A stretch of DNA of 26,490 nt, from positions 1-26,490 of the forward strand of contig JAVBNA010000009.1 in assembly GCA_031551875.1 (NCBI GenBank), in the 5' to 3' direction. Shown here in pieces: positions 1 through 6,468 of the stretch (position 1 is its first letter; each line of letters begins with the position of its first letter). The stretch is from JAVBNA01 sp031551875 (GTDB lineage Bacteria; Bacillota; Clostridia; Oscillospirales; Acutalibacteraceae). The position numbers were made by a program, and so were the translations under genes. The notes below the pieces were generated by a model. That model had not been told where the DNA came from and did not search any database. It saw only the letters and a list, made by a program, of their open reading frames with translations.

Positions 1-26
1 ATTTTGTACATCCTCATCGACCTCAC

Positions 27-70
27 AAGTGCAAGCTTTTTTCTGCTTTTCGCTGTTTTCCCTTGCACTT
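27..70. repeat. 9-bp inverted repeat at a promoter start site
   Basis: AAGTGCAAG (27-35) is repeated inverted as CTTGCACTT (62-70), with 26 bases between. It lies just downstream of the outward promoter at 71-99. There is no U-run following it on the minus strand, so an operator or 5'-UTR stem is more likely than a terminator. Confidence 0.4.
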
Positions 71-99
71 ATTTTACCATATATCCAGCTTTTTGTCAG
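71..99 (-). promoter_or_regulatory. sigma-A-type promoter reading out of the window
   Basis: On the minus strand a -35 box CTGACA (94-99) and a -10 box TAAAAT (71-76) are separated by exactly 17 bases, and TG precedes the -10 by one base (extended -10). It would drive a gene to the left of the window. A 9-bp inverted repeat (27-35 and 62-70) begins directly after the -10, so it overlaps the expected transcription start and could be an operator or a 5' hairpin. Confidence 0.5.
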
Positions 100-133
100 G
101 AGTTATGCAGGGTAACGGGTTGTGGAGCAGGCT

Positions 134-1009
134 CTATGTACCGTCATTCTGCTCCAAGAGTGCGTACTCACAGTCCTCCGTGTAGTGGGCCGGGTCGGCA
201 GAATATTCTCCGTTGTCGTAGGAATCATAAGCAAACAGAGGAAGAAGCTCGTTAATAACCTCTCCCGTTTTTTTATCCTTGATTACCACAATGTTTCCTA
301 CCAGTTCGACTGTATCGTTACCTGTATTCAGAATGAAGTCAAACGTGTTTTGACCCGTGTACTGATCCAAAATAATGTTTTCTTTCAGTCCGTTGAGTTG
401 GGGTGAATATTCAATCCGAGAACCTTCCCCGAATACGCCCTCATAGGAGAACACGTCTTCGGTGTTGTTATCGGCGTTCACAATTTCCTTGGATTTGCCA
501 TCTGATTTTTCTGTTTCTCTATTTTGCACCGGGATCAATGTGAGTTCATGACTTGCATCGGAAATTTTAATACCGTTGTCCACATCTTCAGAAAAATCAA
601 TGGAAAAATTGTTGTCACCATTGGTGTAGGAAAAATCGTTGTCGTCCTGCTCAACGATTGCCGTATCTTTGAAATGAATCTCGCCATTTTCATCTTCGTA
701 TTTAATGGGTTCAGAGAAACAATAAACCGACACCGTGCCGTCGTTCATTTGAAGGGCCACTTCGTTCGGAGCGGTTCCGACGTCGTCCAGAATGGCCACG
801 GCATCCTGTGTGTTGACTTTTTCATTGAGGAATGTAGATAGTTGTTTCTCAATAGATGTGTTTTCTCCTGTTACAACAGTAGTCGTTTCGGGAATTTCCT
901 GCGCTGCCGCCGCAACATTGAAAAACTCCACGCTGGTCCAAAATATGGTAAGACATAGGAAAAGTGCAGATAGTCTTTTTATAGACGTTAAACACGTTTT
1001 GCTTTTCAT
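134..1009 (-). CDS. secreted protein, N-terminal part of a DNRLRE/RHS-type surface protein (probably truncated)
   Basis: The protein has 291 residues when started at the ATG at 1009, which has a strong GGAGG site 8 bases upstream; a longer GTG-started frame reaches 1072 but has no good ribosome-binding site. A signal peptide covers about residues 1-36 (Lys/Arg-rich start, hydrophobic core, then AAAAQ). The rest is acidic, Asn- and Asp-rich, and resembles the N-terminal region of large clostridial wall-associated proteins with DNRLRE or YD repeats (segments such as PIKYEDENGEIHFKD). Those proteins usually continue for many hundreds of residues; here the frame ends at a TAG right after the YALLEQNDGT segment, and no other frame downstream continues it. 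It follows the small secreted protein gene by 82 bases and probably shares its transcript. The family resemblance is from memory of similar proteins, not a search. Confidence 0.6.
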   Translation of the reverse strand: MKSKTCLTSIKRLSALFLCLTIFWTSVEFFNVAAAAQEIPETTTVVTGENTSIEKQLSTFLNEKVNTQDAVAILDDVGTAPNEVALQMNDGTVSVYCFSEPIKYEDENGEIHFKDTAIVEQDDNDFSYTNGDNNFSIDFSEDVDNGIKISDASHELTLIPVQNRETEKSDGKSKEIVNADNNTEDVFSYEGVFGEGSRIEYSPQLNGLKENIILDQYTGQNTFDFILNTGNDTVELVGNIVVIKDKKTGEVINELLPLFAYDSYDNGEYSADPAHYTEDCEYALLEQNDGT

Positions 1010-1091
1010 ATTTCTATCCTCCGTTATGTTATTGTTCAAGCTTATTGGCTGTTCTGCTGAAGTACAGCGCACCTATGTTCTTCCAGGAACA

Positions 1092-1523
1092 TTAATAGGT
1101 AACCGTACCGCTGTATTTGACAATGTTTTCAAACTGTGAACCACTATAGGCGTAGTAGGAGGCCTTGACTCGGTATTGATAGCCCTTCGCTACACCGTAA
1201 GTCTTCTGCAATGTACCCTTGTACGTGTTAAACAATGAATACCAGGAGCCGGTAACGTTGCTCCACGCACCATTTTTGTACTGCTGAAGGTAGAGAAAGA
1301 TTTCTACCTTGGTGGTGGTACCAGAATAACCGGTGAGGCTTCCCGTGCAGGTAGCCGTACCAGAAGTGGAAATGCTCAGCGTGGTTTTCGTGGTATTTGT
1401 ATACGCGGACATCAGAATCATCTCATCCGACTCAGGGTCGAGCTCCTCCGCATGAGCAGAAAGAGGAATGGTACAGAGTACCAGCACGAGAGTTAGGACA
1501 ATTGCCAACATTTTTTTGACCAT
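1092..1523 (-). CDS. small secreted protein of unknown function
   Basis: This protein has 143 residues with a clear signal peptide: MVKK, a hydrophobic core, and an A-H-A cleavage site after about residue 25. The mature part is Thr/Ser/Tyr-rich, has one cysteine (in the TATCTGS segment), and is probably a beta-rich extracellular domain; the SGTATCTGSLTGYSGTTTKVEI stretch resembles a group of short secreted proteins common in Clostridia. Its function is unknown to me. The ATG at 1523 follows a GAAAGG site that lies inside a long inverted repeat (1529-1601). It sits between the anti-sigma candidate and the truncated secreted protein, so it is probably an output gene of the neighbouring sigma factor. 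Confidence 0.75.
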   Translation of the reverse strand: MVKKMLAIVLTLVLVLCTIPLSAHAEELDPESDEMILMSAYTNTTKTTLSISTSGTATCTGSLTGYSGTTTKVEIFLYLQQYKNGAWSNVTGSWYSLFNTYKGTLQKTYGVAKGYQYRVKASYYAYSGSQFENIVKYSGTVTY

Positions 1524-1528
1524 TGAAA

Positions 1529-1601
1529 AAACACCTTTCTGTCGTTTATTTCGAAGGAAATTTTTCCCTTCTACTATAAATAACGAACCAGAAAGGTGTT
1601 T
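1529..1601 (-). repeat. long imperfect inverted repeat with ribosome-binding site in one arm (terminator or attenuator candidate)
   Basis: The outer arms AAACACCTTTCTG (1529-1541) and CAGAAAGGTGTTT (1589-1601) are a perfect 13-bp inverted repeat. On the minus-strand RNA the stem continues inward through TCGTTATTT pairing with AAATAAACGA (one bulged A) and GAAGG pairing with CCTTC. The downstream arm contains the GAAAGG ribosome-binding site of the small secreted protein and runs into six T residues just before its ATG. The structure could act as a terminator, or as a translational lock, between the sigma/anti-sigma pair and the secreted-protein genes. Confidence 0.6.
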
Positions 1602-1627
1602 GGGGACAAGATTATCGAAAAAAGTTT

Positions 1628-2308
1628 TTATTTAACGGAAAGTGCCATTTTTATGAGTGTTTCCTTATCAATTTTCCCGGTAATGTGGTAGCCATATTGT
1701 CCATCGGACCAGATGAGGTTGTTCCAGCCCTTGTTGCTGTAAAATTTACCTTGGAGTTCCGGCACATCTTCCATGGTAACACCCTCTGTGTCCACAGAAA
1801 AGTCCATATTTTCTACTGCAAGCTGGCTAAACAGTAAAGGCTCATCATCTCCGTTTGTATAGGTGATCTCATAAATCGCGTCAAAAAGCTCACGCTCTGA
1901 TACGGAATAGCCGACCGGAATATAGGTGGGCTCACGCGGACCTTCTACGTTGTCAGGAAGGGGTTCGCTTTCGGCACCAAAAAACACAATTCGGGAAAAG
2001 GTGCTAAATACCTCTTCAAAAAAATTGAGCACCGGTTTACGCAACGCCTCCACACTGAAAGTCGTAATAGTCAGCGCCACCATGGTCACTGCCACAATCA
2101 GAGCAACGCGTTTGGGCAACGTATTGACAAAGAAAAAATACACTTTTTCCGCAGAGCCCGTGAGCTTATTCATTTTGCTCTGATAGTTATCAGAAAAAAC
2201 ATGAGGAGTGCTCTGCTGCATTTCCAGCCGCAGCGCATCGGTTTCGCGCTGTTGCAGCCTATAAATGGCCTGCTGCAGCGCAACATCAAATGAAATATCA
2301 TCAGGCAT
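1628..2308 (-). CDS. DUF4367-type membrane protein, probable anti-sigma factor
   Basis: The protein has 226 residues with a cytoplasmic N-terminal part (residues 1-66), one transmembrane helix (about 67-88, RVALIVAVTMVALTITTFSV) and an outer domain. The outer domain carries the pattern YIPVGYSVSE, an Asp/Glu-rich middle and a C-terminal GYHITGKIDKETLIKMALSV. This matches the layout of DUF4367 proteins paired with ECF sigma factors in Clostridia. The start is ambiguous: ATG at 2314 or 2308. The GGAG of the ribosome-binding site is too close to the first and well placed for the second, so I use 2308, which overlaps the sigma gene by 8 bases. It probably holds the sigma factor at the membrane until an envelope signal arrives; that role is inferred from context. 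Confidence 0.75.
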   Translation of the reverse strand: MPDDISFDVALQQAIYRLQQRETDALRLEMQQSTPHVFSDNYQSKMNKLTGSAEKVYFFFVNTLPKRVALIVAVTMVALTITTFSVEALRKPVLNFFEEVFSTFSRIVFFGAESEPLPDNVEGPREPTYIPVGYSVSERELFDAIYEITYTNGDDEPLLFSQLAVENMDFSVDTEGVTMEDVPELQGKFYSNKGWNNLIWSDGQYGYHITGKIDKETLIKMALSVK

Positions 2309-2852
2309 TGGCATACTCTCCTTTCATCATAGTTACCAGTTGACTGCGTCCTCGTTGTATCCGCTTTTTAGCCGCCTCTGTGGATATGTTGAGAAGCTTG
2401 GCTACCTGACGGACGCTCAAACCGTTGCCTATATGTAGCATAAGGCTATCTTTAACAATTTCGGGCAACTGCAGAATACATTGCATGATGGTCTCAACGC
2501 CCATTTTCTCAAGAACTTCGTCATCAGTACGCTGGTTAGAATCCTCATACCATTCTATTTCCTCCAGTGGTGTATAAACACGATACTTCTTTTTCCTTGC
2601 AATGTCAATTGCTGCGTTCCTACTTATAATAACGCACAGGGAGGTGATTTGGGGACAAGTTTGATGCTCTATTTTCTTCCAGATCTCAAGAAGCTTGACA
2701 AAAGCATGGTGAACCGCATCCTCGGTGTCTTCAATATGGTTTAAAATTTTATTGGCGACGTGGTACATAAGGTCTTTGTTTTGGTTGTGTATTTCTTCAA
2801 AGCGTTGTTTTTCCTGATCAGTTTCTAAAAATTGCAAGTAGAATGATAGCAT
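2301..2852 (-). CDS. ECF-type RNA polymerase sigma factor
   Basis: The protein has 183 residues, normal for an ECF sigma factor. Region 2 covers about residues 18-92 (NKDLMYHVANKIL, DTEDAVHHAFVKLLE, RNAAIDIARKKK) and region 4 about 122-173 (LPEIVKDSLMLHIGNGLS, then a helix-turn-helix VRQVAKLLNISTEAAKKRIQRGRS). A strong AAGGAGG site precedes the ATG. It overlaps the start of the DUF4367 gene, so the two are translationally coupled, and the two secreted-protein genes follow. It is transcribed from a sigma-A-type promoter at 2894-2922. The linker between regions 2 and 4 is long and acidic. Targets are unknown; the downstream secreted proteins are the obvious candidates. Confidence 0.88.
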   Translation of the reverse strand: MLSFYLQFLETDQEKQRFEEIHNQNKDLMYHVANKILNHIEDTEDAVHHAFVKLLEIWKKIEHQTCPQITSLCVIISRNAAIDIARKKKYRVYTPLEEIEWYEDSNQRTDDEVLEKMGVETIMQCILQLPEIVKDSLMLHIGNGLSVRQVAKLLNISTEAAKKRIQRGRSQLVTMMKGEYANA

Positions 2853-2893
2853 GATTTTTTCCTCCTTTTTTGCAAATAATTCAATTTATACTT

Positions 2894-2922
2894 ATTATAC
2901 TAAAAACAGTGATGCAAATCAA
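2894..2922 (-). promoter_or_regulatory. sigma-A-type promoter of the ECF sigma operon
   Basis: On the minus strand TTGATT (2917-2922) and TATAAT (2894-2899) are spaced by 17 bases. The -10 is a perfect consensus and lies about 40 bases upstream of the sigma factor start codon. Confidence 0.65.
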
Positions 2923-3247
2923 CTTAATATGCCAATATTTTACATAGAGAACTATAGAAATTCTTCTTATAAGAATTATGAGTATTTCAACTCTTTATTT
3001 TAAGTAAATACGTACGATTAGCATATGTGCTTTTTAGTGAATATAGTTCTCTTTAATGGTTGATTTGTTTATAATAAAGTGATATATTTAGCATCATTTA
3101 CTATTTTATCTCCTACTAAAATTATACCATCTATAAATCACTAACGATTTTCATAAACATCTCACTACATAACACAACAACAAATGGAAAAGACTTGGTA
3201 ACAATGATTGACTACACAGCATTTCTAAATCCATTGTCAAAAGAAAG
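2923..3247. other. AT-rich intergenic stretch with no gene seen
   Basis: About 325 bases of very AT-rich sequence between the divergent ECF sigma promoter and the hairpins ahead of the mobile-element sigma-like gene. All frames are closed by frequent stops and I recognise no gene, RNA or repeat here. The junction between host and mobile-element DNA could lie within or near it, but I cannot see a defined end. Confidence 0.5.
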
Positions 3248-3277
3248 ACCTATCATTCTATAAACTGAATGATAGGT
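3248..3277. terminator. 11-bp perfect hairpin, terminator-like
   Basis: ACCTATCATTC (3248-3258) pairs perfectly with GAATGATAGGT (3267-3277) around an 8-base loop, followed on the plus strand by a weak T-rich run. It has no obvious upstream gene on the plus strand, so it may be a leader structure or the relic of a longer element. Confidence 0.4.
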
Positions 3278-3304
3278 TTGCTTTCATATATTTGCGATAG
3301 ACTG

Positions 3305-3351
3305 TCCCAAGTCTGCCTTTGCTGTACGCAGTGGCATACTTGGGATTTTTT
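3305..3351 (+). terminator. Rho-independent terminator or leader attenuator
   Basis: TCCCAAGT (3305-3312) pairs with ACTTGGGA (3338-3345), with further pairing inside (CTGCC with GGCAT-side bases), and six T residues follow directly. It stands about 100 bases before the start of the sigma-like gene and downstream of no recognisable plus-strand gene. This arrangement fits a leader attenuator as well as a terminator for a transcript entering from the left. Confidence 0.55.
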
Positions 3352-3401
3352 ATACTTCTAATCCCTTAGAACAGGACCTTTTATATCACTGCCGTTCCCC
3401 T

Positions 3402-3444
3402 CCTCTGACTTGTAATTTTTTATTTCAAAATTACAAATCGGAGG
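3402..3444 (+). promoter_or_regulatory. hairpin that covers the ribosome-binding site of the sigma-like gene
   Basis: TTGTAATTTT (3410-3419) and AAAATTACAA (3427-3436) are a perfect 10-bp stem around a 7-base loop. The stem extends past one mismatch with CCTCTGA (3402-3408) pairing to TCGGAGG (3438-3444). The GGAGG in the second arm is the ribosome-binding site of the ATG at 3453, so in the folded RNA the site is closed. This suggests translational control, but a switch mechanism is inference. Confidence 0.6.
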
Positions 3445-3452
3445 AAATATAA

Positions 3453-3977
3453 ATGAACGACAATGCAAAATGTTTTATTTTCGTAAACGGTGAGTATAAA
3501 GAAATTCCATACAAGAAGCTGAAAAAAATGAGAGAAATAGATACGTCCTATCGCGCAAGGCGTTTCTTACTATTTCACGGAATGCTGATGGAAGTAATGG
3601 AAAATGATTTTATTGAATACCAGAAACATTTACGTCACCACAGATATTTGGCATTCATGGCCTCCCAATTCTCAAACATACCCTTTCATGACATTTATAC
3701 CATAGAGCATAATATTCCTTTGTCCGGGGAGGAGTCCATCCGAGATGAAAACGTAAATATCGAGGACACAGTGGTTCATCGAGTGATGGTACATAGACTT
3801 CTGGAAGGACTGAAAACCCTCCCTCAAAATGAACAGTCACTCATTGAAGCATTGTACATGAAAGGGTTCACGGAACGAGAATGGTCAAAGATTTCTGGCA
3901 TTCCCCAGAAAACAATCAACGAAAAGAAAGGGAGAATTCTGTTTAAACTGCTGAAATTCATAGAAAACCAAAAATAA
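3453..3977 (+). CDS. sigma-70 region 4-like protein of a mobile element
   Basis: The protein has 174 residues. The N-terminal half is Lys/Arg- and aromatic-rich (residues 10-70), with no clear sigma region 2. The C-terminal part, about residues 115-168, has a sigma-70 region 4 helix-turn-helix (LLEGLKTLPQNEQSLIEALYMKGFTEREWSKISGIPQKTINEKKGR in its usual order). Proteins of this kind are common cargo of Tn1549/Tn916-like integrative elements, where they are annotated as sigma factors. It precedes the TnpW-like ORF and serine recombinase on the same strand and probably belongs to the same element. It may regulate element genes, but lacking a region 2 it may not act as a full sigma factor. Its ribosome-binding site lies in a strong hairpin. 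Confidence 0.75.
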   Translation: MNDNAKCFIFVNGEYKEIPYKKLKKMREIDTSYRARRFLLFHGMLMEVMENDFIEYQKHLRHHRYLAFMASQFSNIPFHDIYTIEHNIPLSGEESIRDENVNIEDTVVHRVMVHRLLEGLKTLPQNEQSLIEALYMKGFTEREWSKISGIPQKTINEKKGRILFKLLKFIENQK

Positions 3978-4126
3978 ATCCGCTCAAACCTATATTTTTT
4001 TGCCAAGTAAAAGTGAGGGGGTATTTTTGAATCTTCCCCTTTTCTGAACCTTGACAAAAGGATAAACGGTACAGCAGATACATTACCATTATGCTGGGCA
4101 TGTGCCTGGTAAGCGACTAAACTGTT

Positions 4127-4164
4127 GACACAGACCTTGAGCAATATGCTCAGGGTTCTGTGTC
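4127..4164. terminator. 16-bp hairpin with one bulge, terminator-like
   Basis: GACACAGACCTTGAGC (4127-4142) pairs with GCTCAGGGTTCTGTGTC (4148-4164) around the loop AATAT, with a single bulged T and one wobble pair. A T/G-rich run follows on the plus strand. It may end the transcript of the sigma-like gene. Confidence 0.45.
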
Positions 4165-4386
4165 TTGGGGTTTGATTGTTTTGTGGTTCGAAACAGAACG
4201 CGATGATAATTAATGGTGACAATGATACTTCCGTCCAGCCACAGAAGCACGCAATGGGGGCGGCCCGCGGAGATCCCGGGGGTGGTGAGATTCCAATGAA
4301 GGTCAAAGCCATGACCGTTTGCTGTATCCCCTGAAAGTTCGGGATGTCGAGGACAAATAGAACGTATGTAACATGAATCATCTGTT

Positions 4387-4424
4387 GTTTGTCCAACCGT
4401 GACAATTGCTGCGGTTGGACAAAC
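4387..4424. repeat. perfect 13-bp inverted repeat ahead of the recombination genes
   Basis: GTTTGTCCAACCG (4387-4399) and CGGTTGGACAAAC (4412-4424) are perfect inverted copies separated by 12 bases; the arms extend by a few more bases with one bulge. It lies 39 bases before the TTG start of the TnpW-like ORF. It could be an operator, a terminator or a site used by the element. Confidence 0.6.
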
Positions 4425-4462
4425 GCAACTAATAACTTTTAAAACTGCTAGGGGGTAAAATA

Positions 4463-4627
4463 TTGGAAGTAGTTACTAAACAAATTACCTTCAAACGCGA
4501 AATAAAGATAAAAATCAGAGCCGTCACATACATTGTAGCGGCTCATTTTGATGATAGCCGAGACTCGCTGAAAGTAAAAATAAATCACTTATTATCAGCT
4601 GAAATTGATCGCTCAGTTTCAGAGTAA
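4463..4627 (+). CDS. tnpW: small TnpW-like transposon protein
   Basis: A 54-residue frame starts with TTG, 6 bases after a GGGGGT ribosome-binding site, and ends with TAA. Its central part, residues 12-48 (REIKIKIRAVTYIVAAHF, then DDSRDSLKVKINHLLSAEI), has the layout of TnpW proteins: a basic start, a TYIV/V-x-x-HF core, a Ser/Glu turn and an amphipathic K-I-x-x-L helix. TnpW proteins are short, have no known biochemical role, and accompany TnpX-type recombinases in Tn4451-like and Tn1549-like elements. Here it lies 78 bases upstream of the recombinase in the same direction, as expected. It is easily missed because of its size and TTG start. The match is by pattern memory, not by search. Confidence 0.65.
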   Translation: MEVVTKQITFKREIKIKIRAVTYIVAAHFDDSRDSLKVKINHLLSAEIDRSVSE

Positions 4628-4705
4628 TTGTCTGGACTCGGCCGAAGCGGTGGAGTATAATGTACTCGTAAACATTGCTTATTTGGCTGGAAGAAAGGAG
4701 CAGAA

Positions 4706-6388
4706 ATGAAACAGTCAATAAGCGAAGAAAAAATCACCGCTTTGTATTTAAGATTGTCCCGTGATGATGACCTATCCGGCGAAAGCAACAGCATTTCCAA
4801 TCAGCGCGCGTTGCTAACCGATTATGCCAAGAAAAATGGATTCGGAAATGTTAAGATTTTCATTGATGACGGCATATCCGGAGTAACCTTTAAGCGTAAC
4901 GGATTCAAGGAAATGTATGCTCTGATGGAAACAGATCAAGTCGCAACAGTCATTGTCAAAGATATGTCCCGGCTCGGCCGTAATTATCTTGAAGTCGGTC
5001 AGCTGACAGAAATGTTCTTCCCACAGCACAATATCCGGTTCATCGCTGTGAATGACAGTGTCGACAGCAATCAGGGCGAAGATGATTTCACGCCGTTCCG
5101 CAATATTATGAACGAGTGGTATGCAAAAGACATGAGCCGAAAAATGCGGTCAGCACTGCGAACCAAAAGCAAACAAGGATATGCAATTGGATTGCCGCCG
5201 GTGGGCTACCGGTTCGATACAAAAAATCCCCATAAATGGGTGATTGACGAAGAAGGCGCCGAGATTGTCCGACAGATTTACCAAATGCGTAAAGAGGGGA
5301 CAAGTACAAATGAAATTGCCAGCATCCTGAAACGCGAAAAAGTGCTGACGCCATCGGCTTATGCAATTCGAAAGGGCTATCGCAGCCCGTCAAAGCGTTC
5401 CACCCGCGGAGATTTTTTTTGGGACAAGAGCGTCGTACGCAAAATACTCACCAATCGGGTTTACATCGGTGATGTCGTCAATTTCAGGACATACAGCAAG
5501 TCTTACAAACTAAAAGACCGATTGGAGAATCCAAAGGAAAATTGGGAAGTACATGAGAAGGTACACGAGCCGATTGTGGAGCGCTCATTTTGGGAAGACA
5601 TTCAGAAATCCTTTGGCGATACAAAGTACCGCAAGCCCAAGAGCATTGAAAAAAATATGTTCGCGGGTTACCTGTTCTGTTCGGACTGCGGGGCGCGCCT
5701 TAACTACAAATATACCCATGATAATCCGGACAATCACTATTTTTCATGTCGCAACAAGCGTGCAAACAACGGACTCTGTAAGAAAACGCATCATATCCGT
5801 GTGGATATTTTGACAGAGTTGGTTCGTGATCACATCTCTGATATTACGCGGTTTGCAAATTTGTTCGAAGATGAGTTTGTGAAAATCGTGGTGGATGAGC
5901 ATTACAAGAGGGTTTGCGTACAACAGAAAAAGAATCAGGATACATTGGCACAGATGCTTACCCGCGACAAGGAGCTTGATACGCTGTATGAAAAGCTCTA
6001 CGAGGAAAAGATCCTGGGCAATCTCAGTGAGGAGCGTTTCCAGAAATTGTCCTACAAATATGAGGATGAGCAGGAAGCGCTTAAACAGCGGATCAAGCAC
6101 ATGAAAAAGGTTGTTGCTGAGGAAAAGGCGCATGAGATGAATTGCGACGGATTTCTTGAGATGGTTAGAAAATACATCGATGTAACGGAACTAACTTCAG
6201 AAATTCTGAGTGAATTCATTGATAAGATCGTGGTCCACCACCGGGAACAGCTTTTCGGGGAAACAATACAGAGAGTCGAGATCTATTACAAGATGATTGG
6301 TTTTGTAGAACTGCCAACTATGAGCAAGTCTGAAAAAGAAAACTATATCAAAACTTTCAGCCGCACAAAAAAAGACCAGAGTGCATAA
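4706..6388 (+). CDS. large serine recombinase, TnpX-like
   Basis: The protein has 560 residues, normal for this family. The N-terminal resolvase domain (about 9-155) has the nucleophile serine at residue 18 in the YLRLSRDD motif, and MSRLGRNYLEVGQ. The recombinase domain (about 160-290) begins at the GYAIGLPPVGYRF segment. A zinc ribbon follows, with Cys325, Cys328, Cys348 and Cys358, and then a coiled coil at about 395-460 rich in Glu and Lys. It would cut, circularise and integrate the element by 2-bp staggered serine chemistry. AAAGGAG lies 5 bases before the ATG. Gene and codon use are AT-richer than the housekeeping genes to the right, consistent with acquisition. It ends 80 bases before a tRNA-Leu, so the right end of the element is probably between 6389 and 6468. 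Confidence 0.93.
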   Translation: MKQSISEEKITALYLRLSRDDDLSGESNSISNQRALLTDYAKKNGFGNVKIFIDDGISGVTFKRNGFKEMYALMETDQVATVIVKDMSRLGRNYLEVGQLTEMFFPQHNIRFIAVNDSVDSNQGEDDFTPFRNIMNEWYAKDMSRKMRSALRTKSKQGYAIGLPPVGYRFDTKNPHKWVIDEEGAEIVRQIYQMRKEGTSTNEIASILKREKVLTPSAYAIRKGYRSPSKRSTRGDFFWDKSVVRKILTNRVYIGDVVNFRTYSKSYKLKDRLENPKENWEVHEKVHEPIVERSFWEDIQKSFGDTKYRKPKSIEKNMFAGYLFCSDCGARLNYKYTHDNPDNHYFSCRNKRANNGLCKKTHHIRVDILTELVRDHISDITRFANLFEDEFVKIVVDEHYKRVCVQQKKNQDTLAQMLTRDKELDTLYEKLYEEKILGNLSEERFQKLSYKYEDEQEALKQRIKHMKKVVAEEKAHEMNCDGFLEMVRKYIDVTELTSEILSEFIDKIVVHHREQLFGETIQRVEIYYKMIGFVELPTMSKSEKENYIKTFSRTKKDQSA

Positions 6389-6427
6389 GTGTGCTTTACC
6401 ACTTTGCAATCCAGTCTTTAAAGAAAT

Positions 6428-6464
6428 GAACCATCATTCAGAGTCAAGCCCCTTATGATGGTTC
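6428..6464 (-). terminator. hairpin, probable tRNA-Leu terminator
   Basis: GAACCATCAT (6428-6437) pairs perfectly with ATGATGGTTC (6455-6464) around a 17-base loop. On the minus strand it begins 5 bases after the encoded CCA of the tRNA and is followed by ATTTCTTT, fitting a terminator. On the plus strand there is no U-run, so it would be a poor terminator for the recombinase gene. Confidence 0.55.
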
Positions 6465-6468
6465 GTTA

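Larger units (their letters stand above)
3978..4462. other. non-coding stretch of the mobile element, rich in inverted repeats
   Basis: About 485 bases between the sigma-like gene and the TnpW-like ORF. It contains a weak G-rich/C-rich stem just after the sigma-like gene (about 4012-4042), an isolated perfect -35 TTGACA at 4051-4056 without a convincing -10, a strong hairpin at 4127-4164 and a perfect 13-bp inverted repeat at 4387-4424. Around 4250-4330 base composition turns locally GC-rich. Short open stretches exist on both strands, but none has a good start and ribosome-binding site; it may hold decayed element genes or conserved transfer or recombination sites. Confidence 0.5.

Noticed and set aside
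1600..2659. The 11-base string TTGGGGACAAG occurs at about 1600 and again at about 2648
   Set aside because: One copy is inside the sigma factor coding sequence and the flanks are unrelated; chance repetition is likely.
4051..4080. Possible promoter with a perfect TTGACA
   Set aside because: The best -10 at 18 bases (CAGATA) matches consensus poorly, and no gene follows at a sensible distance; noted only in the gap entry.
3824..4405. Minus-strand open frame of 193 codons
   Set aside because: It overlaps the end of the sigma-like gene in antisense, has no ribosome-binding site at its start and an irregular composition, and crosses two strong hairpins.
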